The notes: generated from the letters alone by a model not told the origin. 64,000 nucleotides of DNA from an uncultured Hyphomicrobiales bacterium (GCA_903847605.1 CAINED010000012.1:62001-126000); one strand, 5' to 3'. Positions 37,383 to 46,223 are shown, counted from the stretch's first letter. Numbers and translations are program-made.

Positions 37383-38555
37383 TCACCACAGCGCCTTGCT
37401 GGCGCGCCGCGCGCCTTCCACCATGGCGGCAAGCTTTGCCCAGGCGACGTCGGGATGAACTTCGTCGCCGGCGCCTGACGAGGCAAAGCCGCAATCGTTC
37501 GACGCGATGACCCGCTCGCGACCGACGACGCCCGCGAAACGCGCGATGCGCTGCGCCACCAGATCGGGATGTTCCACCAGCGTCACGCAGTGTGAGACGA
37601 CACCCGGCAGCAGCAACTTTCCGTCAGCCAGTTTCGTTTCTTCCCACACCTGCCATTCATGCTCGTGACGCGGGTTGGCGGCTTCGAAGGAATAGCCGCA
37701 GACGTTCAACTTCATCAGCAGATCGACGAAGTGCCTGAGCTCGAGATCGTAGAGGCGCGGCGCGACATTCGTGCTGTAGCAGGTATGAAAGCGCACGCGA
37801 TCCCCGGGAATACCGCGCAGCGCATGGTTGATGATCTCGACCTGCGCGGCAATGAATTTTCGGCATTCCTCCACGCCGAGATCGGGATGCCGGTCGTAAT
37901 GCGTCGCAAGGCGGGGATCGTCGACCTGCACGAGAAAGCCTGCATCCACGATGGCCCGATATTCCTCGCCCATCGCCTCGGCGAGCGCGATATAATATTC
38001 CTCATCACTCGAATAATATTGATTGGGATAATAGAGCGCGACATTGCTCGGCGAGAGGGCCGTCATGAATATCTCTTCATGGTTTTGCCCGGCGCTCGCC
38101 GCCTTGAGATTGACGATATCCGCTGCGACTTCCTTCTGCCCGACATATTTCACCGGCCCCGTGCAGGCGAAGACCTGACGCTTCCTGGGCATCGCGAGTT
38201 TCAGCGGTCGGGCGGCATACATCACACCCAATTCTTCATAGACTGCCGCAAACGCGGATTTGTCACGTGTCGGCCCGCTATGGCCGAATGTCATCTCGAC
38301 GGGCGAGAAGCCGGATAGGCGGCTCGCCGTATAATTGTTCCAGCTCGATTTGCTGTGCTCGCCATCGTCGATCACATCGATCCCGAGATGACATTGCCGC
38401 GCGACGATGTTCTCGACGGACGCCTTGATCTCGGCCGCAAGCTCTGCGGACAAATCGCCCGACGCTTCCTTCTCCTGCAATTTTGCATAGAGTTCCGGCG
38501 TGCGTGGAAGGCTGCCCACATGGCTCGTCAGAATGCGATGCGTGCTGGATTTCAT
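37383..38555 (-). CDS. MetE-C-like (cobalamin-independent methionine synthase family) methyltransferase
   Basis: A 390-residue stand-alone protein of the C-terminal methionine-synthase type (UROD/MetE fold). It starts MKSSTHRILTSHVGSLPRTP. The zinc site of MetE is preserved: H257-x-C259 (RFHTC), E291 (SFEAANPR) and C355 (ASNDCGF). Without the N-terminal half of MetE it probably acts on a different methyl or thiol donor; relatives include epoxyalkane:CoM-type and other zinc thiol alkyltransferases. Convergent with the hydrolase gene across a palindrome. The start has GGGGAGAG about 12 bases before it. Confidence 0.85.
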   Translation of the reverse strand: MKSSTHRILTSHVGSLPRTPELYAKLQEKEASGDLSAELAAEIKASVENIVARQCHLGIDVIDDGEHSKSSWNNYTASRLSGFSPVEMTFGHSGPTRDKSAFAAVYEELGVMYAARPLKLAMPRKRQVFACTGPVKYVGQKEVAADIVNLKAASAGQNHEEIFMTALSPSNVALYYPNQYYSSDEEYYIALAEAMGEEYRAIVDAGFLVQVDDPRLATHYDRHPDLGVEECRKFIAAQVEIINHALRGIPGDRVRFHTCYSTNVAPRLYDLELRHFVDLLMKLNVCGYSFEAANPRHEHEWQVWEETKLADGKLLLPGVVSHCVTLVEHPDLVAQRIARFAGVVGRERVIASNDCGFASSGAGDEVHPDVAWAKLAAMVEGARRASKALW

Positions 38556-38668
38556 GGCGATTCATCTCTCCCCTGGAAGTGTCGCTCGCTTGCAGGCGTC
38601 GTCCGTTCACAGCTACAGTGCGCACAGGGCAATGGCGAGAAAATGTTTCGCACTTCGGAGGGTTCGTC

Positions 38669-39703
38669 ATGATTTCATATCGCAGCATCGTCCGTTGCGC
38701 CCTGCCTGCGATCCTGTTCGCGGCGGCGACCTCGCTGCAGGCGCAGGAGAATTTCTTTCAGGGCAAGACGGTAACCATCGCGGTCGGCGCGGCGACAGGC
38801 GGCGGGCTCGATACCTATGCGCGTCTCGTCGGCCGCCATCTCGGTAAGCACATATCAGGCAATCCCAATGTCGTCGTCGCCAACATGCCCGGCGCGGGCG
38901 GACAGGTTGCAGCGCGTCACATCTATGCCGTCGCCGCAAAAGATGGCACGCAGCTCGCGACCTTCTTTCCGAGCGTGCTCATCGATCCCCTGCTGAATTC
39001 CGCCCAGCGCGGCATCGACCCGAGCCGGTTGCAATATATCGGCAATGCGCGCGCCGAAGTTTCGGTCTGCGTCTTCCGCCGCGACGCCCCGGTGAAGACG
39101 CTTGAAGATTTGCGCACGAACGAAGTCGTCATCGGCGCAACGACGCCAGGTAGTCAGGTCGTCGATTATCCCGTTGTCGAAAGCCGGCTGCTCGGAATCA
39201 AGTTGAAAGTGACGTCCGGTTATAAAGGCACGCGCGAAATCGCCGCCGCCATCGAGAAGAACGAAGTGCAGGGCATTTGCGGCATCGGCTGGACATCCAT
39301 CAAGGTTCAATATGCCGACATCACCACGCCCAATTCCATGTTCCGCGTCTTCATGCAGGAAGACGCCAAGGGCGATCCCGAACTCAACGCCGCCAGGGTG
39401 CCCTTGCTGGCGTCGCTGGCGCGCAACGACGAAGAGCGCGCCGTGCTCGACCTGCTCTACGCGCAAAATCTTCTCGCGCGCCCCTATGTCGCGCCGCCCG
39501 AAACGCCAGCCGATCGCGTCGAAATCCTGCGCACCGCCTTCATGCGCATGACCGCCGATCCCGAATTGCAGGGCGAAGCCAAGAAGATGCGCATTGAAGT
39601 CGAGGGCACGTCCGGGGCTGACATGCAAAAAATTGTGGCGTCCATGTATGCTGCGCCGAAGGGCGCGGTCGAGAAACTGGCGGAGATGTTGAAGCGGAAT
39701 TGA
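38669..39703 (+). CDS. Tripartite tricarboxylate transporter substrate-binding protein (Bug/TctC family)
   Basis: A 344-residue binding protein with signal peptide MISYRSIVRCALPAILFAAATSLQAQ. The start at 38669 follows CGGAGGG; the long open frame before it is shadow. Marks: FFQGKTVTIAVGAATGGGLD, GNPNVVVANMPGAGGQVAA, YAVAAKDGTQLATF and IGATTPGSQVVD. It belongs with the proteins at 7457 and 61409 in one subgroup (shared GNPxxVVxNMxGAGG and AxKDGTxxAT). No TctAB partner. Confidence 0.88.
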   Translation: MISYRSIVRCALPAILFAAATSLQAQENFFQGKTVTIAVGAATGGGLDTYARLVGRHLGKHISGNPNVVVANMPGAGGQVAARHIYAVAAKDGTQLATFFPSVLIDPLLNSAQRGIDPSRLQYIGNARAEVSVCVFRRDAPVKTLEDLRTNEVVIGATTPGSQVVDYPVVESRLLGIKLKVTSGYKGTREIAAAIEKNEVQGICGIGWTSIKVQYADITTPNSMFRVFMQEDAKGDPELNAARVPLLASLARNDEERAVLDLLYAQNLLARPYVAPPETPADRVEILRTAFMRMTADPELQGEAKKMRIEVEGTSGADMQKIVASMYAAPKGAVEKLAEMLKRN

Positions 39704-39715
39704 GCGAGGAAGTGT

Positions 39716-39804
39716 GTCATCCCGCAAAACGCGAAGCGTTTAGGCGGGATCGCGATGATTTCAATTCACACCGATCCCGGACCGCCTTCGGCGTCCGGGA
39801 TAAC
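39716..39804. repeat. Dispersed CATCCCGG palindromic element
   Basis: GTCATCCCG at one end and CCGGGATAAC at the other frame an 89-base element with GGCGGGATCG and CGATCCCGG inside. It is homologous, in opposite orientation, to the element at 11252-11349 and in the same orientation to that at 8561-8641. Confidence 0.7.
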
Positions 39805-39819
39805 ATGGCTTAAACCTGC

Positions 39820-40374
39820 TCACTTCCACGGCACTTTCGCGCCAATCAAAATAAACGCGATGTGACATGGCTCCTTGCCGCGGTTCGACCAGGCGTGCCA
39901 TGTTCCCTGTTGCACGATGACATCGCCCGCTTTCACCAATCGTTCTTCATCGTCGAGGATCAGATATATTTCGCCGGAGAGAATGATCGCATAGTCGATG
40001 CTCTCGGTGCGATGCATGCCGTGATGCCTGTCGTCATGGCGCATCTCGATGCCCGTGCCTGCGATTTTGCGTCCCTCGTTCTCCGCCTTCCAGCCTTTCT
40101 CCTCGCCGCTCATGCCGCGCACGACGCTGTCGGGCGCATATTCGACGACGCGGAAGATCGAGCCGTTCATCGGCGGCGTGATGCCGATCGTGCGATCGGC
40201 GGCGTCGCGATCGTCCACCAGCGTCGCGGGCGTCTCGTCGGTCACCCAGAACAGCGTGGAGATGACGCCGGGGCGCGGCGCCGGCTGCACCTTCTGGGCT
40301 TCGCCATCGCTCAAGAAAACGGCCTTGCCGCTGGCGTCATGTCCGGTCACCACCCGGCGGAACGGTTTCACCAT
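39820..40374 (-). CDS. Cupin-domain protein
   Basis: A 184-residue protein; the ATG at 40374 follows AGGGAGGA. The cupin core is in the C-terminal half: GTGIEMRHDDRHHGMHRTES (metal His cluster), IILSGEIYLILDDEERLV and AGDVIVQQGTWHAWSNRG. The N-terminal half (MVKPFRRVVTGHDASGKAVF) is common in cupins of aromatic degradation. Divergent with the Rid gene; both share a 66-base promoter region. Substrate unknown. Confidence 0.82.
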   Translation of the reverse strand: MVKPFRRVVTGHDASGKAVFLSDGEAQKVQPAPRPGVISTLFWVTDETPATLVDDRDAADRTIGITPPMNGSIFRVVEYAPDSVVRGMSGEEKGWKAENEGRKIAGTGIEMRHDDRHHGMHRTESIDYAIILSGEIYLILDDEERLVKAGDVIVQQGTWHAWSNRGKEPCHIAFILIGAKVPWK

Positions 40375-40440
40375 TTTGTCCTCCCTGATTTTGGTGCCAT
40401 CATTCAGGAAGATCGCATTCAAGGGAAGGGAGGCCCGTTC

Positions 40441-40830
40441 ATGGCGCGCGAATATTTCGAGGGAACCTGGCAGAAGAACCGTTCGTTCACGCCGGCCGTG
40501 GCGACGCAAGGCGGGCGCATGGTCTTTGCGGCGGGTCACGGCGCGATCCACGACGACGAGGGCAAGTCGCTTGCCGGCGATTTCGCGGCGCAGGCGCGTC
40601 AGGCTTTCGCGCTTCTCGACAGGACGCTGCAACGTGCCGGCGCGAGCCTGAAAGACCTGACGACCGTCACGGTGTTCATCATCGACACGCGCTTCGGCAA
40701 CGACTTCGTCGAAATCCGCAAGGCGTTTTTCCCGGATGGAAAATTTCCGGCGAGCGCGCTCATCACGGTCGCGGGCTTCGCCCATCCGCACATGATGGTC
40801 GAGATTCAGGGCATAGCTGTCGTCGACTGA
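40441..40830 (+). CDS. Rid (YjgF/YER057c) family protein
   Basis: A 129-residue Rid-family protein starting MAREYFEGTWQKNRSFTPAV, after AGGGAGG. Core: FAAQARQAFALLDRTLQRAG and the strand TVTVFIIDTRFGNDFVEIRK. RidA itself needs the Arg in CPARAAVEV; here the matching position reads FPASALITV with Ser, so it lacks that catalytic Arg and is not a typical imine/enamine deaminase. It would belong to another Rid subfamily. Divergent from the cupin gene, so the two may act together. Confidence 0.82.
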   Translation: MAREYFEGTWQKNRSFTPAVATQGGRMVFAAGHGAIHDDEGKSLAGDFAAQARQAFALLDRTLQRAGASLKDLTTVTVFIIDTRFGNDFVEIRKAFFPDGKFPASALITVAGFAHPHMMVEIQGIAVVD

Positions 40831-40836
40831 AGGCGA

Positions 40837-41337
40837 TTATTGCGCAGGCGCTGGCTTGCGCATCTTCACTTCTCGAAATCCGCCGCCAGCCTGTTCGGGC
40901 GGCAGCGCCGGCTTCACGACGGCGAAACCGGTTGGAGCAGGCGAAGTCTCGTGCGCGCCGGCGCTCACCGAACCCACGGGTGTGCGGTCTGTATTGTAGC
41001 GCTGGTTGAACAGGCGCGCCTGTTCCTCGCGCTGCTCGAGGCGAATGCGGCCCTGCGCCCGCTGGCGCGCCTCGGCTTCGGCCTTCTTCGCGGCCGCTTC
41101 CTTCTCAATCCGCTCGCTGACGATGCGCTCCTCTTCAGCGCGGTTCTGCAGGCTCGAATTGGAGGGTTGCATCAGCACAAACATGGCGACGGCGAAAGCG
41201 CCGCAGCCGCACATCATCAGGATTCGCTCGGGCGAAACGGCGCTTTTCTGCTGCCCCCTCGGGGCGGGTTGCCATCTGCGCAAGGTCGCCACGTCAAAAC
41301 TCCGTAATCGCCGCGATACGCAGCGGCGCGACCCCAT
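40837..41337 (-). CDS. Membrane-anchored coiled-coil protein, unknown
   Basis: A 166-residue protein with one predicted membrane segment (ILMMCGCGAFAVAMFVLM, about 40-57) after a basic N-terminal part, then an Arg/Glu/Ala-rich coiled coil from about residue 63 to 108 (RAEEERIVSERIEKEAAAKK) and a Pro/Gly tail. I recognise no family. It is convergent with the Rid gene, six bases apart, and upstream of it is the cckA gene on the same strand with a 62-base gap. Confidence 0.65.
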   Translation of the reverse strand: MGSRRCVSRRLRSFDVATLRRWQPAPRGQQKSAVSPERILMMCGCGAFAVAMFVLMQPSNSSLQNRAEEERIVSERIEKEAAAKKAEAEARQRAQGRIRLEQREEQARLFNQRYNTDRTPVGSVSAGAHETSPAPTGFAVVKPALPPEQAGGGFREVKMRKPAPAQ

Positions 41338-41399
41338 GGTAAAAACACATGGTCAACAAATCCTTGCCGGCCACGCAAATTTTTAAAAATAAATTCGAG

Positions 41400-43913
41400 C
41401 TACCCCACCGTGCCCTTCACGGTCTCGATCAATTGCTTCAGCGTGAAGGGCTTCGGCAGGAATCCGAATTCCTCGCCTTCCGGCAGGTTCTTCGCAAAAG
41501 CGTCCTCGGCATAGCCTGAAACGAAAATGATCTTCGCCTTGATGCCACGCTTGCGCAATTCTCCGAACATGGTCGGCCCGTCCATCTCGGGCATCACCAC
41601 GTCGGAGACGATGAGATCGATCTTGCCTTCGGCCTTCTCCACGACTTCGAGCGCCTCGACCCCCGAACCCGCTTCCAGCACCGTATAGCCGCGCGAGGCA
41701 AGCGCACGCGCGCCGAAGGCGCGAACCGCTTCCTCGTCCTCGACCAGCAGGATGGTGCCGCGTCCTGTCGCATCGGCCGCGACGGTGGACTTTGGCTCTT
41801 CGACGGGCTTGACGATTTCTTCGGGCGCCGGGATGTGGCGCGGCAGGAAGATACGGAAGGTCGTCCCCTTCCCCACCGTGGTGTCGCAGGCGATGTAGCC
41901 GCCGGTCTGCTTGACGATGCCATAGACCATCGAGAGGCCGAGGCCCGTGCCCTTGCCGACTTCCTTCGTCGTGAAGAAAGGTTCGAATATCTTTTCCTTC
42001 ACATCGTCGGGAATGCCGTGGCCGGTATCCTCGATCTCCACGACGACATAATCGCCGGGGATGAACCCGGGTTCGTTGATCTTCGCACTCTCTTCGTGAT
42101 CGACATTGCGCGTGCGCAACATGATCTTGCCGCCATCGGGCATGGCGTCGCGCGCGTTGACAACGAGATTCACGATCACGTTTTCGAACTGGTTGATGTC
42201 CGCTTTCACCAGCCAGAGATCGCGCCCGTGCTTGAGATCGAGATCGATCTTCTCGCCGACGAGACGGCGCAGCAGGATTTGCAGGTCCGCAAGCACGTCG
42301 CCGAGTTGCAGCGTCTGCGGACGCAACGTCTGCCTGCGCGAGAAGGCCAGCAACTGCCGCACAAGCCCCGCCGCGCGATTGGCGTTCTGCTTGATCTGCA
42401 TGATGTCGCCGAACGAGGGATCGGTCGGGCGATGGCGCGCCAGCAGAAGATCGGAAAAGCCGATGATCGCCGTCAGCACGTTGTTGAAGTCGTGCGCGAC
42501 GCCGCCGGCGAGCTGGCCGATGGCCTGCATCTTCTGCGATTGCGCGAAACTCTCCTGCAACGTCTTCTGCTCGGTCGTGTCGAGCGCGAAGATCGTGGCG
42601 CAGGCGCCGTCGCCGCTATTCTCCGCAGGCGACACGAAGAGCCGCGCGGAGCGCCGTTCGTCGTTGGCGATGCCGGCGTCGACGGGAACAATGTCGCTGC
42701 GGTCCTGTTCGGCGAGCGCAATGGCCGCACGCAATGCATCGTGATCGCGCTGCGTGATGCCGTCGAAAATCGAGCGTCCGCCCTCCGCGCCTTTCATGGC
42801 ATCGGGCACGAGCCGCGCGAAGGCCGCATTGGCGCGCACGATGGTGCCGGCTTTGTCGACAGTCGAGATCGCCATCGGCGTCTGGTTGAAGAAGCGCGCG
42901 AAGCGCACTTCCGCCGCGCGCAGGTTCTCGGCTGGTTCTTCGCCGGGCGCGCGGTTGATGACGAGCGTGCGCGATGAGCCGGGCGTGCGATCCTGCGCGA
43001 AGGCGACGCGGTGGAGGAGACGCACCGGCAGCGCCTGTCCATTGCGACGACGCAGATCGACATCGAATTGTTCGGTGACGACCGAGCCCGCAGCGCCCGC
43101 CGTCGCCAGCAGCAGCGATGCGCCATGCCCCGCGACGATGTCGGACAGCGCGAGCCCGCCCGTGCCGACCTGCGTGAGATCGTAGTCGAGCCAGCCCGCC
43201 AGCGTCGCATTCATGTAGGAAATGCGCCCGTTGCCTTCGGCCGAGAAAAATCCCGCCGGCGCATGATCGAGAAAGTCGATCGCGTGCTGCAGTTCCTGGA
43301 AGACATTCTCGTGGCGTGCGCGCTCGCGCGTGATGTCAGCGACGATCCACAGGGTCGCGCGCTTCTGCGCGAAGCGTTCGAGCGGGCGCACGCGAATGCG
43401 ATACCAGCCGACGGGCCCATCGCCCATCAGCGGCGGCGACAGTCGCACTTCTTCCGCCGCGCGCTTGCCGTCTCTTGCCGCCTGCGCGAGGCGATAGACC
43501 GCTTCGGAAACTTCCGGCGTGCCGGAAAACAGCCGCTCCACCGTGCGCAAATCAGCCGGATCGCTCGCGCCGGACAGCGTCATATAGGTTTCGTTGGCGT
43601 ATTGAACGCGCGTATCGCCCTCGGTGACGAGAAGCCCCTCCGCCGCCGTATCGGAAATCAGCTTGGTGATGTCGTTGCGCGCGGCCTGCCCGGAAAATTG
43701 CAGGAATCCCACGGCATAGGCGAAGAGCCCGATCACCCCGACGATGGCGAGAAAGGCGAGCAGTCCAAGCGTCAGCCGCCCGGCCTGCGCCTGTGGCAGG
43801 AAGGAATAGGATGCCACGGCGCCGACCAGCACGACGGCCAGCAGAAGTACGAGACCGGGGCTGCCGGTCCGCTCCGTGCGATCCAGCGCGGCGGGGGGAG
43901 GCGTCTGGTTCAT
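41400..43913 (-). CDS. cckA: Hybrid sensor histidine kinase CckA
   Basis: An 837-residue hybrid kinase. Two N-terminal membrane segments (about 21-37 and 48-70) are followed by three PAS-like regions (about 81-197, 203-322 and 334-450), a HisKA domain with H474 ([15 protein letters not shown]), a HATPase domain with the N and G boxes ([13 protein letters not shown] and [12 protein letters not shown]) and a C-terminal receiver (about 720-837) with phosphoacceptor D771 in [10 protein letters not shown]. CckA passes phosphate through ChpT to CtrA and controls the cell cycle in Alphaproteobacteria. The gene order is typical, and a CtrA-type box is found 214 bases upstream of its start. Confidence 0.94.
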   Translation of the reverse strand: MNQTPPPAALDRTERTGSPGLVLLLAVVLVGAVASYSFLPQAQAGRLTLGLLAFLAIVGVIGLFAYAVGFLQFSGQAARNDITKLISDTAAEGLLVTEGDTRVQYANETYMTLSGASDPADLRTVERLFSGTPEVSEAVYRLAQAARDGKRAAEEVRLSPPLMGDGPVGWYRIRVRPLERFAQKRATLWIVADITRERARHENVFQELQHAIDFLDHAPAGFFSAEGNGRISYMNATLAGWLDYDLTQVGTGGLALSDIVAGHGASLLLATAGAAGSVVTEQFDVDLRRRNGQALPVRLLHRVAFAQDRTPGSSRTLVINRAPGEEPAENLRAAEVRFARFFNQTPMAISTVDKAGTIVRANAAFARLVPDAMKGAEGGRSIFDGITQRDHDALRAAIALAEQDRSDIVPVDAGIANDERRSARLFVSPAENSGDGACATIFALDTTEQKTLQESFAQSQKMQAIGQLAGGVAHDFNNVLTAIIGFSDLLLARHRPTDPSFGDIMQIKQNANRAAGLVRQLLAFSRRQTLRPQTLQLGDVLADLQILLRRLVGEKIDLDLKHGRDLWLVKADINQFENVIVNLVVNARDAMPDGGKIMLRTRNVDHEESAKINEPGFIPGDYVVVEIEDTGHGIPDDVKEKIFEPFFTTKEVGKGTGLGLSMVYGIVKQTGGYIACDTTVGKGTTFRIFLPRHIPAPEEIVKPVEEPKSTVAADATGRGTILLVEDEEAVRAFGARALASRGYTVLEAGSGVEALEVVEKAEGKIDLIVSDVVMPEMDGPTMFGELRKRGIKAKIIFVSGYAEDAFAKNLPEGEEFGFLPKPFTLKQLIETVKGTVG

Positions 43914-44360
43914 GAATTCACCTTGCGAACGCCGGCGCGGCCGCGTGAGTCGCTTAAATCATCGAGTCGCTATGTACAGGATTCCGGCAGGAAAGTGATG
44001 TGGCGCGCACGCATCGTCATGGACATTGCGAAGTCCGGCGCGAGGTGCGGGATTTCCGCCCGCCCTGCTTTTGCGGGCAGCCGCTTGCTCTCAAACCGTT
44101 CGGGACAAGGGCCTTTCCCAAAGAGGTTAACCATTTGTTAATGAAACCGCCGCGTAACCGTCCCGCGCGTGTTATGGTGAAGCGTGTTGACTTTGCCGTG
44201 ACCGCGGGGCGATAGCCCGCTCGGTTCGGCTGGCGGCGCGATCGGGACTGCCCACAGGATGGTCCCGAAACCGCCGTTGCGGAGTTGTGGTCTGGTGCGG
44301 ACGAGGCCAGCGGGCGCGATGCGCGCGCAGTCCGGGCTGGAAGCGTTAAGGATTTCGAGT
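43914..44360. other. Gap of 447 bases: cckA/fliO-like intergenic region
   Basis: No credible gene. It contains the divergent start regions of cckA and the FliO-like gene, the CtrA-type box at 44127-44141 and a GC-rich leader of about 215 bases before the FliO-like ATG, including a GGTCCCG...CGGGACTG-like pairable stretch. Short open frames here have no support. Confidence 0.7.
44127..44141. promoter_or_regulatory. CtrA-type box TTAA-N7-TTAA
   Basis: TTAACCATTTGTTAA at 44127-44141 matches the full CtrA consensus TTAA-N7-TTAA, with C after the first half, in a region between cckA and the FliO-like gene. CtrA binding here would link the CckA-ChpT-CtrA pathway to these two genes. It is a sequence match only. 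Confidence 0.6.
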
Positions 44361-45341
44361 ATGGAAACGATCAACAGGATCCTGAACGGCGATACCGGCA
44401 CGCTGCTGACTTATCTCGTCAGCGCGGTTGTCGTGCTGCTCGTTCTGTTTCTCCTGATCTACCTGCTGCGCCTGATTCTCAGCGGACGCATTCGCGGCGC
44501 GAGCCGCAGCCGCAACCGCCAGCCGAGGCTCGGCGTCGTCGACGCCTACGAGATCGACCGCCAGCGCCAGCTCGTCATCGTGCGCCGCGACAATGTCGAA
44601 CATCTCATCATGATCGGCGGCCCCAACGACGTGGTGATCGAGCCCTCGATCCAGCGCGGCGCGCCCGAGGCCGTCCGCCTGCCGCGCGAGACTATCGCGC
44701 CGGGAACCGAAGTCCCGGTTCAGCAGGTTGCGCCTCAGCCTGCGCCCGCCCCTGCTCCTGCCCCGCAGATGCCGGCCGCGCCGCCGCCGGTGGTTCAGCC
44801 CACAATCTTCCAGCCGCCTGCGCCGCCGCCGCGCCCTGCCAGCCCGCCGCCTCCGGTTACGCCGCCGACTGCCCGGCCGTCGACCACGACGCCGCCGATC
44901 ACGCCCCCCGCGCCCATCACCCCGCCCCCGATGCCGCAGCGTCCGGCGACCCCGCCGCCCCCGCCGCCTGCCGCGCCAAAACCATCGGCGCCGACAGTCG
45001 TTGCGCCTCCGCGCCCCGCAAGCCCGCCGCCGCCACCTCCCCCGCGTCCGGCGACAATTCCGCCAGCGCCTGCGAAACCCGCTGCACCCCCGCCACCGCC
45101 CTTCGGCAGCCGCCCAGCGCCGCCGCCGCCTCCCCCGCCGCCGGCTCCTGCCGCTCCGAGGCCTGTTACGCCTGCCGCCGTTCCCCCGCCCTCGGCGAGC
45201 GCGCCGCCGCGCCCGCCCCTGCCGGGCGGCGCTTCGGCCTCCGTTGCGCCTCCCGCAGCGGCATCCGCCGCCGCGCCCAAGGGGAACGACCCTCTCGACG
45301 CGCTCGAGGAAGAAATGGCGAAGCTGCTCAATCGGAAATGA
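44361..45341 (+). CDS. FliO-like, proline-rich membrane protein
   Basis: A 326-residue protein. One membrane helix (LLTYLVSAVVVLLVLFLLIY, about 14-35) is followed by a short FliO-like cytoplasmic domain (QRQLVIVRRDNVEHLIMIGG at about 72-92) and then by about 200 residues of mostly Pro, Ala and Arg, with runs of eight prolines. Canonical FliO, a flagellar export gate assembly factor, ends near residue 110. The proline runs should need EF-P for translation. No other flagellar genes are in the window, so the FliO role is only suggested. The ATG 44361 is preferred to longer starts. Confidence 0.75.
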   Translation: METINRILNGDTGTLLTYLVSAVVVLLVLFLLIYLLRLILSGRIRGASRSRNRQPRLGVVDAYEIDRQRQLVIVRRDNVEHLIMIGGPNDVVIEPSIQRGAPEAVRLPRETIAPGTEVPVQQVAPQPAPAPAPAPQMPAAPPPVVQPTIFQPPAPPPRPASPPPPVTPPTARPSTTTPPITPPAPITPPPMPQRPATPPPPPPAAPKPSAPTVVAPPRPASPPPPPPPRPATIPPAPAKPAAPPPPPFGSRPAPPPPPPPPAPAAPRPVTPAAVPPPSASAPPRPPLPGGASASVAPPAAASAAAPKGNDPLDALEEEMAKLLNRK

Positions 45342-45425
45342 GCTTCAGCGCCACGGGCGCTCAAGTGCGTAACGATTGAGCCAAAGATGGCTCGCCTGAC
45401 GACTTAAAGCAGCATTGACCAAACA

Positions 45426-45453
45426 AAAACGGCCCCGTTTCCGGGGCCGTTTT
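45426..45453. terminator. Bidirectional terminator between FliO-like gene and dksA
   Basis: A 12-bp stem AAAACGGCCCCG/CGGGGCCGTTTT (45426-45437 and 45442-45453) with a four-base loop and T/A runs on both sides. It lies between two convergent genes and can work in both directions. Confidence 0.9.
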
Positions 45454-45479
45454 CCGTTTCGAATTTCCAAAAAAACCGC

Positions 45480-45902
45480 TCACTCGTCGCGATAGACGCG
45501 CTCGCGTTTCTCGTGCCGCTCCTGCGCCTCCAGCGACAGGGTCGCGATCGGCCGGGCGTCGAGACGCTTCAACGAGATCGGTTCGCCCGTCTCCTCGCAA
45601 TAGCCGTAGGTACCCTCGGCGAGGCGCTCCAGTGCGGAATCGATCTTGGCGATCAGCTTGCGCTGGCGATCCCGGGCGCGAAGCTCGATGGCGCGATCGG
45701 TCTCCGAAGAGGCCCGGTCCGCGATATCCGAGTGATTCTCGTTTTCGGCCTGCAGGGCGACCAGAGTCTGCTTCGCCTCCGCCAGAATGTCTTCCTTCCA
45801 GACGAGCAGCTTGCGCCGGAAATACTCGCGCTGGCGCTCGTTCATGAAGTCCTCGTCCTCGTTGGGACGATATTTTTCGTCGATCAGGTCGGCAGCACTC
45901 AT
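45480..45902 (-). CDS. dksA: RNA polymerase-binding regulator DksA
   Basis: A 140-residue DksA. The ATG at 45902 (MSAADLIDEKY) has AGGGAG about ten bases upstream; longer frames overlap the recA leader. The coiled-coil tip has the DxxDxA motif (D59-I-A-D62-R-A64). In the C-terminal zinc-finger fold only C102 remains (YGYCEETGEP); the other three zinc ligands are replaced (Thr/Ser/Ala). Such cysteine-poor DksA is known in Alphaproteobacteria and is expected to be insensitive to redox. It binds RNA polymerase secondary channel with ppGpp in the stringent response. Confidence 0.93.
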   Translation of the reverse strand: MSAADLIDEKYRPNEDEDFMNERQREYFRRKLLVWKEDILAEAKQTLVALQAENENHSDIADRASSETDRAIELRARDRQRKLIAKIDSALERLAEGTYGYCEETGEPISLKRLDARPIATLSLEAQERHEKRERVYRDE

Positions 45903-46112
45903 ACGGAACGAACTCCCTGATTTCCGCGCGCTTATAGCGACTGCCCCGATTCCCTGCAATCGCCTCGCGAGGATTTGGTGAAAAGCCATGACAGGGGTGT
46001 GAACAAGTTTTGAGCGAGCGCTCACGCTCACGCCATCTGTCTCGTGACGCGAAGCGGTGCGGGAATTTCGGACTTGTGCGCATTAACCAAAATCTTCGGG
46101 AATTCGCGGATA

Positions 46113-46127
46113 GAACAAAAAAAGAAC
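46113..46127 (+). promoter_or_regulatory. LexA (SOS) box, GAAC-N7-GAAC
   Basis: GAACAAAAAAAGAAC is a perfect copy of the alphaproteobacterial LexA operator GAAC-N7-GAAC (GTTC-N7-GTTC on the other strand). It touches the -35 element of the recA promoter, the right place for repression. A third GAAC at 46138-46141 makes a weaker GAAC-N7-GTAC follow-up. Confidence 0.88.
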
Positions 46128-46155
46128 TTGCGCATGGGAACAAATGGCGTACACT
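46128..46155 (+). promoter_or_regulatory. recA promoter
   Basis: TTGCGC (46128-46133) and TACACT (46150-46155) are separated by 16 bases, a plausible sigma-70-type promoter. It starts where the LexA box ends, about 91 bases before the recA start codon. Confidence 0.6.
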
Positions 46156-46201
46156 TTCTCATCGACAGCCCGGACGGATGTTCGTGACGGGGGACTAACA
46201 A

Positions 46202-46223
46202 GATATCGGACTTGCCCGATATC
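46202..46223 (+). other. Hairpin in recA 5' leader
   Basis: GATATCGG (46202-46209) pairs with CCGATATC (46216-46223) around a six-base loop, a stable 8-bp hairpin in the leader just before the AAAAGGAGC ribosome site (about 46231). It may shape translation or mRNA stability. Confidence 0.5.

Noticed and set aside
38483-38668. N-terminal extension of the Bug protein at 38669
   Set aside because: The extension lacks a ribosome site and hides the signal peptide; ATG 38669 has CGGAGGG upstream and opens a good signal peptide.
44795-45364. Minus-strand frame encoding a glycine-rich protein
   Set aside because: It is the mirror of the Pro/Ala codons in the FliO-like gene (CCG/GCC read as GGC/CGG) and has no other support.
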